Notes: generated from the letters alone by a model not told the origin. DNA of 64,000 nucleotides from Dictyostelium firmibasis (GCA_036169595.1 CM069765.1:739501-803500); one strand, 5' to 3'. Numbered from the stretch's first letter, positions 9,513 to 27,183 are shown. Program-made: numbers and translations.

Positions 9513-10095
9513 CCAAACACCTATCACATTGTCAACTTCGTATACCACTGACAACCTCAGAGGTATCCCTAACCACAATATCACATTTCCAACTTTATTA
9601 AATAAAAAACATTTCTCATGGATACAACCATGTTTATAAAAAAAAAAAAAAAATAAAATAAAATAATTTATTTAATTAACACCACCGATAGACCTTGCGT
9701 CTTATCATAGGTAAAAAAAAATTGTGTGAAAAGGGGTTCCACGCAGAATCACCCGCCATTGGACCTGGCGTCTTATCATGGTAAAAAAAAGAGGTTCAAT
9801 AAATATTGGACCAGCTCAATTCATAGAAAGTCTGGACACTTAGCAAAAGGAGTTTTTTTATACAATAATAAATAGGCTTATTTTTTAAAAATTTCAGACT
9901 CTTTAATAGGAAAAAAAAAAACCATCAAAAGATTATTTGAAAAAAAGAATTAACTTTTTATTCTTAACATTAAATATATATTCAACCAAAAAGTATGGTT
10001 AATTTTTTCTTTGTATTTTTTTTGTATTTCTCCTTTGAATTTTTTTTTCTAATGTTTTTTTTTTTTTTTTTTTAAAACCTAATTACTTCTTTCAT
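9513..10095. other. intergenic, no gene seen
   Basis: Contains a diverged repeat of a segment with CTTGCGTCTTATCAT (about 9683-9715 and 9752-9787, each ending in GGTAAAAAAA), otherwise A/T-rich. The RhoGEF gene ends at 10096 on the other strand. Confidence 0.5.
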
Positions 10096-12790
<2,695 letters not shown>

Positions 12791-13186
12791 TTTATTTTTA
12801 TTTTATTTTATTTTTATTTTTTTATTTTTATTTTTATTTTTTTATTTTTATTTTTATTTTTTTATTTTTATTTTTATTTTTATTTATATTTTTAATTTTA
12901 TTTTTATTTTTATTTATTTATTTTTTTTTCTTTGAGAATAATAATTAAATATTTCTCTACGTATTAATAATAAAAAAAAATAATAAAAAAATAAATATAA
13001 ATGGAAAATGATAACAAAAAAAAAAAAAAAAAAAAAAATAGTGTAAAAATGTTGGAAGTGTTTTTTTTTCTTTTTCACAAAAAAAAAATATATTTTTATC
13101 CAAACGCGCAAAAAAAATAACGGATAAAAATAATTCAAATCTTTTTTTTTTTTTTAAATTTTTAAATTTTATTTTTAAATTTTATT
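12791..13186. other. divergent-free intergenic, no gene seen
   Basis: TTTTTATTT-type tandem repeats (12793-12920) form the leader of the RhoGEF gene. The rest is A/T-rich and includes the terminator region of the next minus-strand gene. No supported frame. Confidence 0.5.
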
Positions 13187-14593
13187 TTATAAATCTGGTA
13201 TAATATCGTAGTTATACTCTGAATAATAGTCTGGATGATATTTTAAATAGCATTTATTTAAATAATAAATTGCAGAGACAATCATTGCAAAACTAATAAT
13301 TAAACCAATACATACTACAAATATTTCCAATGATTTCATAAATTGTTTTTCTTGACTACTATTATCAGAGTGACCTCCACTATCATTATCACTACCATAT
13401 TTTGTTCTTTTATCTTTAATTATTATAATTGTTTCATTATCTTCATTAATTTTCATTGGTGGAATGATTTGAAATTCACATTCATCACTCGTTTCTTTTT
13501 TTGTTGATGTTGTTGCTTTTGTTAAATCACAAATAATAATAGTTGATAAATTTTTTGTTCTAGTTGATTCGATAACTAGTTTTATAGTTTTATTAACATT
13601 ATTACCATTGTCTTCATGGTTATTATTTATTTTTATTATACAACTTGTTTCACAAAATAAGAAATTATTATTATTATTGTTATTATTATTATTATTTTTA
13701 TTTTTATTATTTTCATCATTTTTATTATTTTTATTATATAAAATAAAACTATTATTAATTTCAATAGTTGAATTAAAATTATCATAAATAAATTGTGAAG
13801 AATTTGAAAATTGATTATTTTCAATTATGGTATTATTTAAATATAATTTTGATGATTGAATATTAATTAGAGAGAAATTATTTTTTTCAATACTATTATT
13901 TTTTATTAAAAAATCAGACATATATAGTTTAGATTTTACTAAATTTGAAACAATTACAAAATCAATTGAATCAATGATTTTAATATTTTTTAAAATAATT
14001 ATATTTTCGTTATTATTATAATTATTATTATTATTATTAATATTATTGTTTGAATCTATTTTATAATTTATTAAAGTTGTAGATTTTATATGTTGAAAAT
14101 TTAAATTTATTAATTTGATATTACTATTTATATTATCTTTATTTATTATAGTAATAAAATTATTATTATTATTTTTATTATTAATTGAGCCTGTTATTAT
14201 TATATTTGGGTTTTTATTATTAAAAGGTTTGATGGTTAAATTCGTACCAAAAATAGTAATTTCGGAATGATTTTCTTTATTTAAATTATAAATTCCATCA
14301 AACAATAATAATGTTAATGATTGATGTTTATGATTAACATCTGAAGTTTGTTGTTTAAATGAATTTATGGCACTACTAATTGATGAGCAACTATTATTTA
14401 TATTAATTCCACATAGTTTATTATTATTATTATTATTATTATTTTCTATTTTGGGATTTACGTAATAAATATAATTATAGTTATTATTTTCTTTTAAATT
14501 CTCAATATTTAAAACACTTGAGTTTCCAAAATAAATAAAAATAGTTGAAAATAATAAAACAACAATTAAAAAATTAATTTTTAGATTGTCCAT
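13187..14593 (-). CDS. single-pass surface protein, possibly beta-helical
   Basis: Single exon, 468 residues, with a true ATG at 14593. Residues 1-28 are a signal peptide or anchor. The ectodomain has a C-G-x9-C-S-S-I-S-S-A-I motif at about 62-80, an opening common to Dictyostelium proteins with right-handed beta-helix folds, then repeated short Ile/Asn-rich strands with many N-x-S/T sites, and three cysteines. A transmembrane helix lies at about 420-445, followed by a short tail with KYHPDYYSEYNYD. Extracellular display is the safe inference; no enzymatic residues are recognised. Asn runs are frequent, as in neighbouring genes. Confidence 0.75.
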   Translation of the reverse strand: MDNLKINFLIVVLLFSTIFIYFGNSSVLNIENLKENNNYNYIYYVNPKIENNNNNNNNKLCGININNSCSSISSAINSFKQQTSDVNHKHQSLTLLLFDGIYNLNKENHSEITIFGTNLTIKPFNNKNPNIIITGSINNKNNNNNFITIINKDNINSNIKLINLNFQHIKSTTLINYKIDSNNNINNNNNNYNNNENIIILKNIKIIDSIDFVIVSNLVKSKLYMSDFLIKNNSIEKNNFSLINIQSSKLYLNNTIIENNQFSNSSQFIYDNFNSTIEINNSFILYNKNNKNDENNKNKNNNNNNNNNNNFLFCETSCIIKINNNHEDNGNNVNKTIKLVIESTRTKNLSTIIICDLTKATTSTKKETSDECEFQIIPPMKINEDNETIIIIKDKRTKYGSDNDSGGHSDNSSQEKQFMKSLEIFVVCIGLIISFAMIVSAIYYLNKCYLKYHPDYYSEYNYDIIPDL

Positions 14594-15899
14594 TTAGAAT
14601 TTTTTTTTTTTTTTTTTTTTTTAATTGAAATTATAAATATTATTATTATTGGAAAATTAAGAATTTTTATTTTAAAAAAAAAAAAGGAAATTAAATTTTA
14701 AAAAACAAAGAAATTTGAAAAAAGTAATATTTAAAAAAAAAAAAATTAGGTACTGAGATGTTAAAATTTCATTCCGACATTTGACAAATAAAAATTAAGA
14801 AATTATAAAATAAATATAAAAAAAAAATAAAAATGAAAATATAAAAAAATAAAAAAAGTAAAAAATTAAAATTTTAAAATTAATAATATAAAAAAACAAA
14901 TAAAAAAAAAATTTAATATTTAAATTATAAAAAAAAAAATAATAAAAAAAAATTAAAAAAAAAAAATAAAAAAAAAAATTTAAAAAAAATACAAAATTTG
15001 TTGTTGCTGTATTTTATTGTTGTTATTTTTTGCATATAATTCGTCATCAATAAAAAAAACATTATTGATCAATGGAATTAAAATTAATATGGTATGGTAT
15101 AAATATGTGTATAAAAATAAAATTTAAAAATTTACATAAAAAAAGAGTAAAAACAGTGTTGTTTTGTTATGGGGTGTTGTTTTGTTAGTGTGAGGGGTGT
15201 TTTGTTTTGTTTTTGTTTTTTTTTTTTTTTTTTTGTTTTTTCAATCACCAAAGTAAATTGGAAAAATAAAGATTGTATGTGTTTTTTTTTTTTTAAAATT
15301 TTTTTTTATCACGTTTGAACATGATTTTCAATCTTTTTTTTTTTTTAATTTTTAAAAAAAAGTAGAAAAAATAAATATAAAAAATTAATTTAAAAAATTT
15401 TATTATCAATTAATAATGGATTACCTACTAGTTTAATAATTAATGAATTTTTTTTTTAAAAAAAATAAAGATGATCTAAAAAATAAAAATTACATAATTT
15501 TTACATTTCCCAAATTGGTTAGTTTTACATAGTGAATATATTTGATATTTTATTTTTAGTTTTTTTATTTTTATTTTTTTATGTTTTTTTTTTCTTTTTT
15601 TTTTTTAATTTTTCTAAAAAATAGAAAAAAGTTTTATATGTTAATTATTTTTATTCAAAAGCATCCAGAAATAAAATTGAAAATGAATGGCGCCAAGAAA
15701 AAATGAAATTCGTCGAAAAAGTTTTTAATTTATTTTTTTATTTTTTTATTTTTTTTTTTTATATTTTATTTTTTTTTTGTATATTTTTTTTAATATAATT
15801 TTATTTTTAATTTTTTTTTGAAACGAAAAGAAGTAAGCCAATACGGCAAAACATATGTATAGATTATATGTGTTATAGAAAAAAAAAAAAAATAAAAAC
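14594..15899. other. 1.3-kb A/T-rich intergenic spacer
   Basis: The shared upstream region of two divergent genes. It holds many A and T runs and one short G/T-rich patch at 15155-15235. I see no RNA gene, frame or repeat that can be supported. Confidence 0.6.
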
Positions 15900-16370
15900 A
15901 TGAGTATTGTTTCATGGAATGTGCAGTATACAAATCAAAAACAAAAAAAGAAAAAGAACTTCTCAGAAGGATATATAAACCAAAGTAATGGAAAGATATC
16001 GTTATATAGTAGTTCTAAACAATATTTAGACTCAAAATTTATAGGTTCAAATATGATAATAGAGGAGGGTTTAGAATTAGAGACTGAATATTTTTTGATT
16101 TCAATTGAAAATTTAAAAACAAATAATGAAAATAATATTAATAATAGTAGCAACAATAATAATAATAGTAACAATAATATAAACAATTCATTTTCTAATG
16201 TAATAGGGAAACAATCATCTTCCTCATTAAATAGAAATGCATCACAAAAACCACCACAATTAACTAATGTCGCAACTACACCAACAACACTCAACAAAAT
16301 AACAAAAAACAAAAGAAAACCTTTTTCAGTACCAGCAGCAGTTAAAAAAGTAGTTGAAGAAAAAGAGGAA

Positions 16371-16446
<76 letters not shown>

Positions 16447-19400
16447 GCCTAGTTAACGATGAATATGTTCAACCTACAATTAAAAATAGAGGAAAGGTAC
16501 CGTCTATTGTAAAAAAAATACCATTGATATCTTATGATTCACCATCACCTCCACCAGAAATACAGGTACCAACGAAAATGAATTGTGGATTTAATGAAAA
16601 CTATGGATATGAGGGTGACGAGGACAAAGATGAGAACGAAGATGAGGATGACTTTTATAACTTTAAAAAGATTTCTTCAATAAAAAATAGTAATATTAAC
16701 TCAACTAAAGGAAATAATTCTACTGATAAATACCAACTTAAAGAAGATACAAATAACTTCAATAATATCAGTGATGGCGATGATTACAACCACAACTATG
16801 GTCACAACAAAACTTCAAACATCATTAATAGCCTAAATGATACTGATGATGAATACATAAAAAGTATATATGAAACCTATCAATTTAATACCGTTGATGA
16901 TTCTAGTCAAAATCTATCTAAATCACCCAAACCAAACCAAAATAGTTGTATTAATGTCATAAACAACAACAATATTAAAAATAATAACAAAAATGTAAAT
17001 ATTTCCAACAAAAACAACAGTAATATCAAAAATGTAAATAAACAAATTGAAGATGATGACGATTTATTAGATTTTTTAGCGGGAAATACTACTGAACCTG
17101 ATAAACAATCGACTCAAGAACAGGAGTTTGATTTTATAGAAGATTTACCAGAAAATATATATAATGAGGCTTCAATTAATTTTGAAAAAGAAATAGAATC
17201 TTACGAAATAATTAACAATAGTACAACCTTAAAAAATAGTGATTTTACGAGTAGGAGTGAATCAAATACCATCAAAACTACCACACCAAAAAAATTAATT
17301 CTAAATCCATTAAAACAAAAACCAATACAAAATATTTTAAAACCATCACTTCCACCAAAAATAGTTCAACCACAATTGCAAATATCAATTTCTTCACAAG
17401 ATCAGTTTGATTATGAGCAAATGCTTGAAATGGAACAACAATTAATCTTAGATTCACAATCGCATTCAAACCCACAATCAATATCACCAACAAAGCCTTT
17501 GGTTAAAGAGTCAAAAGTAATATCAAAGAATAAAATATTTACAACACCATTATTAAATCCAATAACAACATCAACAACATCAACAACAGCAACGACAGCA
17601 ACGACAAATATATTACCACAGAAAAGAAAGAATGAAATTAATATAAACAATAACAAAGGTAAAAAACTATTTATTTCACCAACCAATATAAATAACAATG
17701 ATAATGATAAAACAACAGCAACAACAATAAGTAGAAATTCATTTTCAAAATCGATTGAAAAAAAGATTGATTGGAGACATGATAAAATTAAATTTCCAGA
17801 TGCAAAAACTTCTGAAACATTGAACAAATCCAAAACAATTAATGATAGATTTTGTGTGATTCATAATGAATTTGATAGTATTGATCAATATTCACAGAAT
17901 TATATCGAGTCAATAAATGAGGATGTAAATATAAAGGTATTAGAATTGGCCCAACAATATTATATGGCATGTTTTAGTTTAAACAATACATCGAATAATC
18001 CACATTGCTCACATGGTCCATCAAAAAGAATGATAACAAAAAATCCAGGTAAAAACTTTGGTCGTGAATATTTTGTTTGTGGTGCTTCCAAACAAAATAA
18101 ATGTGAAAATTTCTTCTTTTTCGTTGATGAATATTTTAAGAAACATGGTGGTCAAGAACAAGATCAAGCAAATAAAATTGTAATTGATAATCATAGTCTA
18201 TCTTTGAAATCCAGTCAGTTAACAATTGAAACTGAAAAATATTTTGAAAGTAGAGGTTTAAAAGTTTATTTAACAAATGCTAATCTAATGGTTTATAAGC
18301 CAGATTTAACAATCAATCAATTTATTCAGAAAAACAATCAACAATTATTAGAGCAACAACAGCCAACTAGTAGTAATAATAATCAAAAAACTTTACAAAA
18401 TGAATATTATATTGAATTTATTAAAAAGAAAGGTACTATTTATAGTAAAGATGATATTTGGATATTATCAACATCAACAAATTTTTCGAATAATTGTTTT
18501 ATGGTTAAAACTGTTTATCATGGGCCATCGAGAACTGGTAGAGTAAAGATTGAACTAATGGATGGTCAATCATTTCCAAAAGATTTGGGTAGAAATAAAA
18601 CACCAATCTATGCTATTCAAGGTTCGAATTTATCCTCAGAGTTGATGATGATTGAAAATTTAAAGAATCACGATTCACTTTATTCAATACCAATTATGCC
18701 ATTAATTTTAAATCCACTACACTACACTAAAACTTCAAAAGAAACCGATGATCTGTTTCAATTACAATTGAAATATCAAGAGGGTTTGGAAATTTGTAAT
18801 CAATTCATTGCCAATAACAATTTAAACAAAGATCAAAGTTTAGTTTTAATGAAATGTTTGGGTTGGTTTAATTTTTCTGATAAATCAAACGTTGTTCAAG
18901 ATTCTTGTATACTATGTCATGGTGTGTTTGGTAGTGGTAAAAGTACGCTATTGGTTGTCATCATTTTATTTATATTAACTCTATGTGAAAAAGGTGAAAA
19001 TGATCAAGTTAAAATTTTAATTTCTTCACTCACAAACGTTGCTGTTGATAGAATTCTATTGGCATTGCTTGAGCATAGTTTCAATGAATTCAATCGTGTT
19101 GGTAGTGTTAAAAAAATTGCAAAACCAATTCTATTATATACGGTCCACAGTAATTCTAAATCATCCAATTCATTCAAATCAATAAGCACATTAGATGGTA
19201 GTGGAAATACAAAATCTGAAGATGATGAAGCATTAGTAGAATTAAAATCGATGTTAAACGATAAAGATTTAAATGAGTCAGAGAAAAAGATTATTCAACA
19301 AACCATCGATTCAATTAAATCTGGTAAAATGAGTTCAAGAAGAACCAATATTAGCAATTGTAAGGTCGTTGGTGCAACTTGTGCTTCATCACAATTTAAT

Positions 19401-20508
19401 ATTTTAGAGGCTATAGAATTTCCAATATTATTTCTAGACGAGTGTAGTCAAATGACTGAACCATTATCAATGATACCAATTACAAAGAGTAAATGTCATA
19501 AAATGTTGATTGTTGGTGATCCTTTACAATTGGAGCCAACCATTCAATCTAAAGCATCCCAACAATTGGTCGAATCAGGTATAGGTGGTTTGGAGAAAAC
19601 AATCTTTGTTAGACTTTCAAAACATATCGAACCAATTATTTTGAAAACTCAATATCGTTGTCATCCAACCATAAGTGATCTTTCCAACAGACTATTCTAC
19701 AAAAACGTCCTTTTGAATGGTATAACCAATGATCAAAGACCACCATTGGTAGAGAATTTACCACCAATCGTTATGATTGAAGCAGAAGACTCTCAAGAGA
19801 AATTAGACTATGGGAGCTATTCAAATCAAAAAGAAGCCGATATCATCATTTCAATCATCGATATCCTTTTAAATAAATCAATGATTGATCCTGACAGAAT
19901 TGGTGTAATTTGTCTTTATAAGGCTCAAGCTTTAATCATCAATCAATTATTAATTAAAAAATTTGGTTTAAATGAAAATAATATGAATAAACCTCCAATA
20001 TCTAATCAAGATAATGGTGAATCAATCATTGGCTTAGATTTAAATTCTAGTGATGATGATAATGATAATGACGATTGTGATGGTGATAATTATGTAATTG
20101 GTAATGGGGAAGATGGTGAAAAACCAAAAATAATCAAATCCTCAAAAGTTCAGGTTAGTACAGTAGGTAATGTATTAATAGTTTTGAAAAAAAAAATATT
20201 TCAACCCAAATATAATATTATTGACACTTAATATATTTAATTATTCAGATGCTTTTCAAGGTGCAGAAAAAGATATTATAATTTTAAGTTGTTCAAGAAC
20301 TACATCAATGGGAGCATTCATAGATAATCCTCAAAGATTAAATGTCGCCATCACAAGAGCCAAACACCATTTTGTTGTTGTTGGTAGATCTTCAATTTTA
20401 AAAATGTACCCAATTTGGAAAAGTATACTTGAATCTTGTGACCAAATATCTGGAAGAAAATTGACTCAAACAAATGAATTTTTAAAATCTTTATTTTCAT
20501 TTAAATGA
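15900..20508 (+). CDS. ZGRF1-like GRF-finger SF1 helicase
   Basis: Two exons, 15900-20166 and 20249-20508, with an 82-bp intron (GTAATG...TTCAG) that joins STV to DAFQGAEKD. The product is about 1508 residues. Residues 1-75 resemble the N-terminal DUF2439-type domain of ZGRF1. About 80-640 is Asn/Ser/Asp-rich and disordered. A GRF zinc finger (HCSHG...YFVCG...KCENFFF) lies at about 700-740. The superfamily 1 helicase core has Walker A GVFGSGKST (about 1007), motif II DECSQ (about 1179), GDPLQLEP, QYRCHP, and motif VI NVAITRAKHHF in exon 2. Human ZGRF1 is a 5'-to-3' helicase acting in homologous recombination and crosslink repair; a nuclear repair role is inferred. An acidic insertion (about 1380-1405) interrupts the helicase. 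Confidence 0.88.
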
Positions 20509-20519
20509 AATTAATAAAA

Positions 20520-20900
20520 TGGTGAAATTTTACTATTTGATCCTCAAATTAAACCAGTCGATATTAGAGTCTTTAATAAAGATGTAATGTTTTTTTTTTT
20601 TCATTTTTCTTTCAATTCATACTAATAAATATGGGGAGGTCCAATTTTTTTTTTAAGTTTAAAAATTAGCATGCTCTAGGGGTTAATAAAAAAAAAAAAA
20701 ATTTTGTAAAATAATTTAAATTTTTATCCTTTTTAATGGCATGTTTTTATATTTAAATACTCATTACTTTCAGATTTAAATTTACAAAATTTAGGAAAAT
20801 ATTATATTTATAATGAGAAAATAAAGAAAATAATGGTGAAAGCCAAACACCGATTAGTGGTATCTTCAGCTACATTCTTATTTTACAGCCATCAACAAGT
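20520..20900 (+). pseudogene. remnants of a second helicase-like C-terminus
   Basis: 20521-20586 has a coding-looking stretch (GEILLFDPQIKPVDIRVF) ending at a GTAATG donor-like site but without a start. At 20834-20922 a short frame reads VKAKHRLVVSSATFL, close to motif VI of the adjacent helicase (TRAKHHFVVVG). These look like leftovers of a duplicated or related helicase gene. The first stretch is not clearly from the same source. Confidence 0.35.
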
Positions 20901-20994
20901 ATTAATCCAAAAGGGGGAATAATTTTGTTTACTTTTTAAAATTTTAATATGATTGGTTTTTATATAGTTTCTCATAATGAGGAAGTTCAAATGA

Positions 20995-21075
20995 AAGAGA
21001 AGGAGAATGAAAAGGAAAAGGAGAAGGAAAAGGAAAAGGAGAAGGAGAAGGAGAAGGAGAAGGAGAAGGGGAGAG
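20995..21075 (+). repeat. purine-only AAGGAG microsatellite
   Basis: About 80 bases of A and G only, built on AAGGAG units. It lies between the helicase remnants and tRNA-Asp. It has no coding meaning; the Arg/Lys-rich translation is an artefact. Confidence 0.8.
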
Positions 21076-21124
21076 ACAGGGATGTTTTTAGTATATATAC
21101 AAACGTTTGGGTATAATATACCAA

Positions 21125-21134
21125 GATTCGAACC
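21125..21134 (-). promoter_or_regulatory. external B box of tRNA-Asp
   Basis: GGTTCGAATC on the minus strand, 29 nt beyond the tRNA 3' end, followed by TTGG as at tRNA-Met and tRNA-Gly. Confidence 0.7.
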
Positions 21135-21163
21135 CGTGACCTTAACCCCTTTTTTTATAAAAG

Positions 21164-21235
21164 CTCCCTGTCCGGGAATTGAACCCGGGCCTTTCGCGTG
21201 ACAGGCGAAAATCCTCACCACTAGACCAACAAGGA
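21164..21235 (-). tRNA. tRNA-Asp (GTC)
   Basis: A 72-nt cloverleaf on the minus strand: acceptor TCCTTGT pairs with ACAGGGA (two G-U), discriminator G as expected for Asp, anticodon stem TTCGC/GCGAA with loop CTGTCAC, T arm CCGGG-TTCAATT-CCCGG. Oligo-T follows. Confidence 0.95.
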
Positions 21236-21282
21236 TATTCATTGAATATCGTGATCATACAACTAAATTAATTCTTTTGAAG

Positions 21283-21469
21283 TGGGGGGCTTAGCATAGT
21301 GGTTTCACACAGAATAACACAGCCTCCATGGCCTTGGTCAAGTCTTGGTCATACCACGAATTAACGTGGTCACAGAAAAAAAAATTTAAATTAAAATAAT
21401 TAATAAATAAAAACTAGATTCGAACACATCCAATTGGATGAGGTTATTAAAAAAAAAAAAAAAAAAAAA
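21283..21469 (+). mobile_element. tRNA-like SINE, family 2 (monomer), full length
   Basis: The best family-2 copy: A box TAGCATAGTGG, CCTTGGTCAAGTC B-box region, CCACGAATTAACGTGG hairpin, A/T-rich middle, tail CATCCAATTGGATGAGG, poly-A. TAATTCTTTTGAA before the element and TAATCCTTTTGAA after it form a 13-bp target duplication with one difference. It lies about 50 bp upstream of tRNA-Asp. Confidence 0.75.
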
Positions 21470-21492
21470 TAATCCTTTTGAATCATTCCAAT

Positions 21493-21530
<38 letters not shown>

Positions 21531-21540
21531 TTTTGACTCC

Positions 21541-21573
<33 letters not shown>

Positions 21574-21592
21574 TAATCCTTTTGACAACGTA
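21470..21592 (+). repeat. serial poly-A insertions at one target site
   Basis: Three more copies of ATCCTTTTGA separated by TCCAATTT plus about 25-35 A residues. Each segment looks like an extremely 5'-truncated family-3 insertion (its tail is TCCAATTT-poly-A) with its target duplication. Confidence 0.55.
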
Positions 21593-22134
21593 GTGAGAAG
21601 TGTATTATTACAAATTGATTATATTATTAAATAAAGAATAAGGATAAATAATATTATTATAACTAATATTTATATATATATAATTATATATTAATGATTA
21701 TCTAAAAGATAATGTGATGTATGAAAACACATTTTGAAATAAGACAAGGATATCAGAAATGCAAAAAAAAAAAGTATTTGTACAAAAATATAATTTTATT
21801 GAGAATAGTTATTATTACTATTATTATAGTTTCTTTAAATTCATTAATGTAATTATTCATTATAATAAAAATAGAATGTTTATCGTATGTTAAGTTTTGA
21901 TTAGATTGGTCTATGTGATTAATTTCATCCATCATTGGTGATATTTGTTCTTTTTCTTTTTCGGCCGCTATGGAACAAGATGGTTCTTGGTTTTTATCAG
22001 TTGATGGACCAAGTTTTTCTGTGGCGGAGGTATTTGAAGTAGTGTTAGTGGGGTTATTTAAAGAAGATGAGATATAGATTGGGTATATAGTGTTTATGTT
22101 ATGCGCCATTCGTGAAGAGTTTGTTCGGCTCTCA
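21593..22134 (-). other. coding-like segment in another frame, unclear
   Basis: From about 22160 down to 21753 on the minus strand, an open frame overlapping the end of the next gene reads NESRTNSSRMAHNINTIY, then a Ser/Thr/Glu-rich stretch, then a hydrophobic C-terminus (about 25 residues). Base composition is richer in G+C than intergenic DNA. It could be an alternative 3' exon of the SAP-domain gene, or a separate gene remnant. 21593-21752 is plain A/T-rich. Confidence 0.35.
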
Positions 22135-25062
<2,928 letters not shown>

Positions 25063-25167
25063 CAGATGGGGAGAAAGTATTTGTTCCTCCAGTTTTATTA
25101 TAGTCGTTATTTTAATTAAATTTTTACTATTTGGGTTATCTTTTATATTTTTTTTATCGGTTGGAAA

Positions 25168-25604
25168 TTAAAAAAATAAAAAAAAAAAATGGGACAAAAA
25201 ATAATTTATTAATTTTCATGTTTTAAAAAAAAAAATTAATTTTTTTTTTTTTTTTATGTTGTGAGAAAATGTACATGTTTCTACACTTCCCACCTTTACA
25301 ATCATTAAATTAAATGAGTATATTTTTTTTTTAACTTTTCTTATATTTTTTTTTTTTTTTCATTTTTATTTTTTTCCCAAATAAAAAAATAAAAAAAAAA
25401 TAAAAATAAAAATAAAAAAAAAAAAAAAAATAAACACACATTTGTAAATTTATTTAATACCTTTTTAATTTTTTAATTTATTTAATTTTTTTTTCATTTT
25501 TTTTTTTTTTTTTTAATTGCCCTTAATTAAATTTTTTTATTTATTCACTTATTTATTTAAAAATTCAATTTAATTTAAAAATAAATTTTTAGGTTCATAA
25601 AAAA
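25168..25604. other. bidirectional A/T-rich spacer, no gene seen
   Basis: The spacer between the minus-strand SAP-domain gene and the plus-strand small membrane-protein gene. No 5' exon with a matching splice phase was identified, although ATGs occur on the minus strand near 25238 and 25274. Confidence 0.5.
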
Positions 25605-25909
25605 ATGGCATCAGAATGGTTTACAATTCCAACAAATGGTAAGATTAAATTTTTTTTTATTATTTTATTAATTTCATACTTATAAACATTTGTTATTTTT
25701 GTATTATTTTAGATAAATCGATAATGTTGATTTGTGGTATTTTAGATTTTTTCCTTTTTGGTGTTGGTACTATAATATTAGGATTATTAGATAATTGTAA
25801 CTTCTTTGTAATAGTATTTGGCATTTTACAACTTTGTGTACCATTTCTTGGTTGGATTGTATCTATAATATATGGAGTATTGGTAATCTTAAAGGCTTTA
25901 AAACAATAG
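25605..25909 (+). CDS. small hydrophobic membrane protein
   Basis: Two exons, 25605-25638 and 25713-25909, with a 74-bp intron (GTAAGA...TTTTAG) splitting an Asp codon. The product is 76 residues: MASEWFTIPTNDKS, then about 60 residues forming two or three hydrophobic segments, ending KALKQ. The segment with P-F-L-G-W-I-V-S-I-I-Y-G-V-L-V-I loosely resembles the second helix of PMP3/UPF0057 stress proteins. That similarity is weak and function is unknown. The first exon is too short to be found by a simple frame scan. Confidence 0.7.
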
Positions 25910-26757
25910 TTTTTCTTATTGTCTTCACAAAAAAAAAAAAAAAATAAAATAAAAATAAAAATAAAAATAAGTAAAAATAAAATAAAACTAAAAAAAACAA
26001 ATAAAAAAAAATTGTTTAACAGCATATAAAAAATTATAGAATTGCTATAATTAGAATCTAAATCAGCTAATTAATACTTACTGATTATTTCTAACCTATA
26101 TTCTTAATGATGATTTTATTTTTATTGATTTTTTACAATTATTAGAAATCAATAAATTTATTTGATTATATTTATTTGATATAATATATTTTAATTGTTA
26201 TAATATTTATTTGTTGTTATTTGTTATGAATAAATATAAAATCCTAATGTTAATATTAAATAATTTTATATTTATATTAATAGTAATGAGTTGATCTAAT
26301 TTCCATTTAATTTTATATATTTAACATATTAAAAAGTATGTCATGCTTTATATTTTTATCTCAAGAGTACTCGTTGGTCATACTTTTGTTAACAAAATGG
26401 TGAGAAATACTCTGAAGTATCTTTATCAAATCCTGGTAAACAATCATTATTACTATTTTTAATATTAAAAATAATAAAAGTGTTCGAAATTGGAGTTGTA
26501 TTATAATCCGTAATATTATCGTCACAAGTGTTCTAGAAGAACCTTCTTGACGTGTTACAATATTGAGTCACTAGTTTGGACTCAGTATAATAGGAAAATA
26601 AAAATATTTATTTTCTTCAGTCTTCTTACTTAATAAAAAATTTAAAAATATAAAATTTAACAAATTAATAATATACAAATTAAACAAGATTATCATTTAA
26701 CATCGTAGAACCATTACAACAAAAGGGAATATTCGATATTTATTCATCTCAAGTTAC
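25910..26757. other. repeat-derived A/T-rich region
   Basis: 26480-26640 is similar to the reverse complement of about 34990-35140 (shared TATTATAATCCGTAAT, TGTTCTAGAA, CTCAGTATAA...AAAATATTTATTTTC), so it is a relic of the same LTR-like repeat. The remaining sequence has no open frame. Confidence 0.45.
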
Positions 26758-26846
26758 CTTATCTAACCTGACCTTATTAAACCTCCAAATATGCTTTATA
26801 GCAGTTCATTACATATTCATCTCAAGTTACCTTATCTAACCTGACC
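26758..26846 (+). repeat. arm of a short inverted repeat (partner 28110-28197)
   Basis: About 90 bp containing AACCTGACCTTATTAAACC and CAGTTCATTACATATTCATC; its reverse complement is present at 28110-28197 with only a few differences. The arm itself has an internal direct repeat of CTCAAGTTACCTTATCTAAC. Confidence 0.75.
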
Positions 26847-26847
26847 T

Positions 26848-27004
26848 TATTCAGTTGGATGTGTGCTAGAATCATGTTTATTTATTGATTATTTTAATTT
26901 AAAATTTTTTTCTGTGACCTCGTTATTAAGTATGACCAAGACTTGAACCAAGGCCACGGAGGCTGTGTTATTCTGTGTGAAACCACTATACGTGCTAAAC
27001 CCCC
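26848..27004 (-). mobile_element. tRNA-like SINE, family 2
   Basis: Minus strand: GGGGGTTTAGCACG, degenerate B-box GGTTCAAGTC, a degraded CCACG hairpin, tail CCAACTGAATAAGG. It is more diverged than the other copies, and its tail abuts the inverted-repeat arm. Confidence 0.6.
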
Positions 27005-27016
27005 ATATTAAATATC

Positions 27017-27148
27017 GTTTTTTTTTTTTTAATAACCTCATCCAATTGGATGTGTTCGAATCTAGTTTTTATTTATTAATTATTTAAATTTAAATATATA
27101 TAAATTAAAATAATTAATGTGTGAAACCACTATGCTAAGCCCCCCCAC
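27017..27148 (-). mobile_element. family-2 SINE with perfect target duplication
   Basis: Minus strand: GGGGGGCTTAGCATAGTGG at the 5' end, family-2 tail CATCCAATTGGATGAGGTT and poly-A at the 3' end, with an internal loss of the B-box region. TATTAAATATC stands directly on both sides (27006-27016 and 27149-27159), an 11-bp perfect duplication. Confidence 0.75.
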
Positions 27149-27183
27149 TATTAAATATCATTTTTAGAAGTTCATTACAAAAA

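Noticed and set aside
20892-21242. 116-residue minus-strand frame
   Set aside because: It reads across tRNA-Asp, its external B box and the purine microsatellite.
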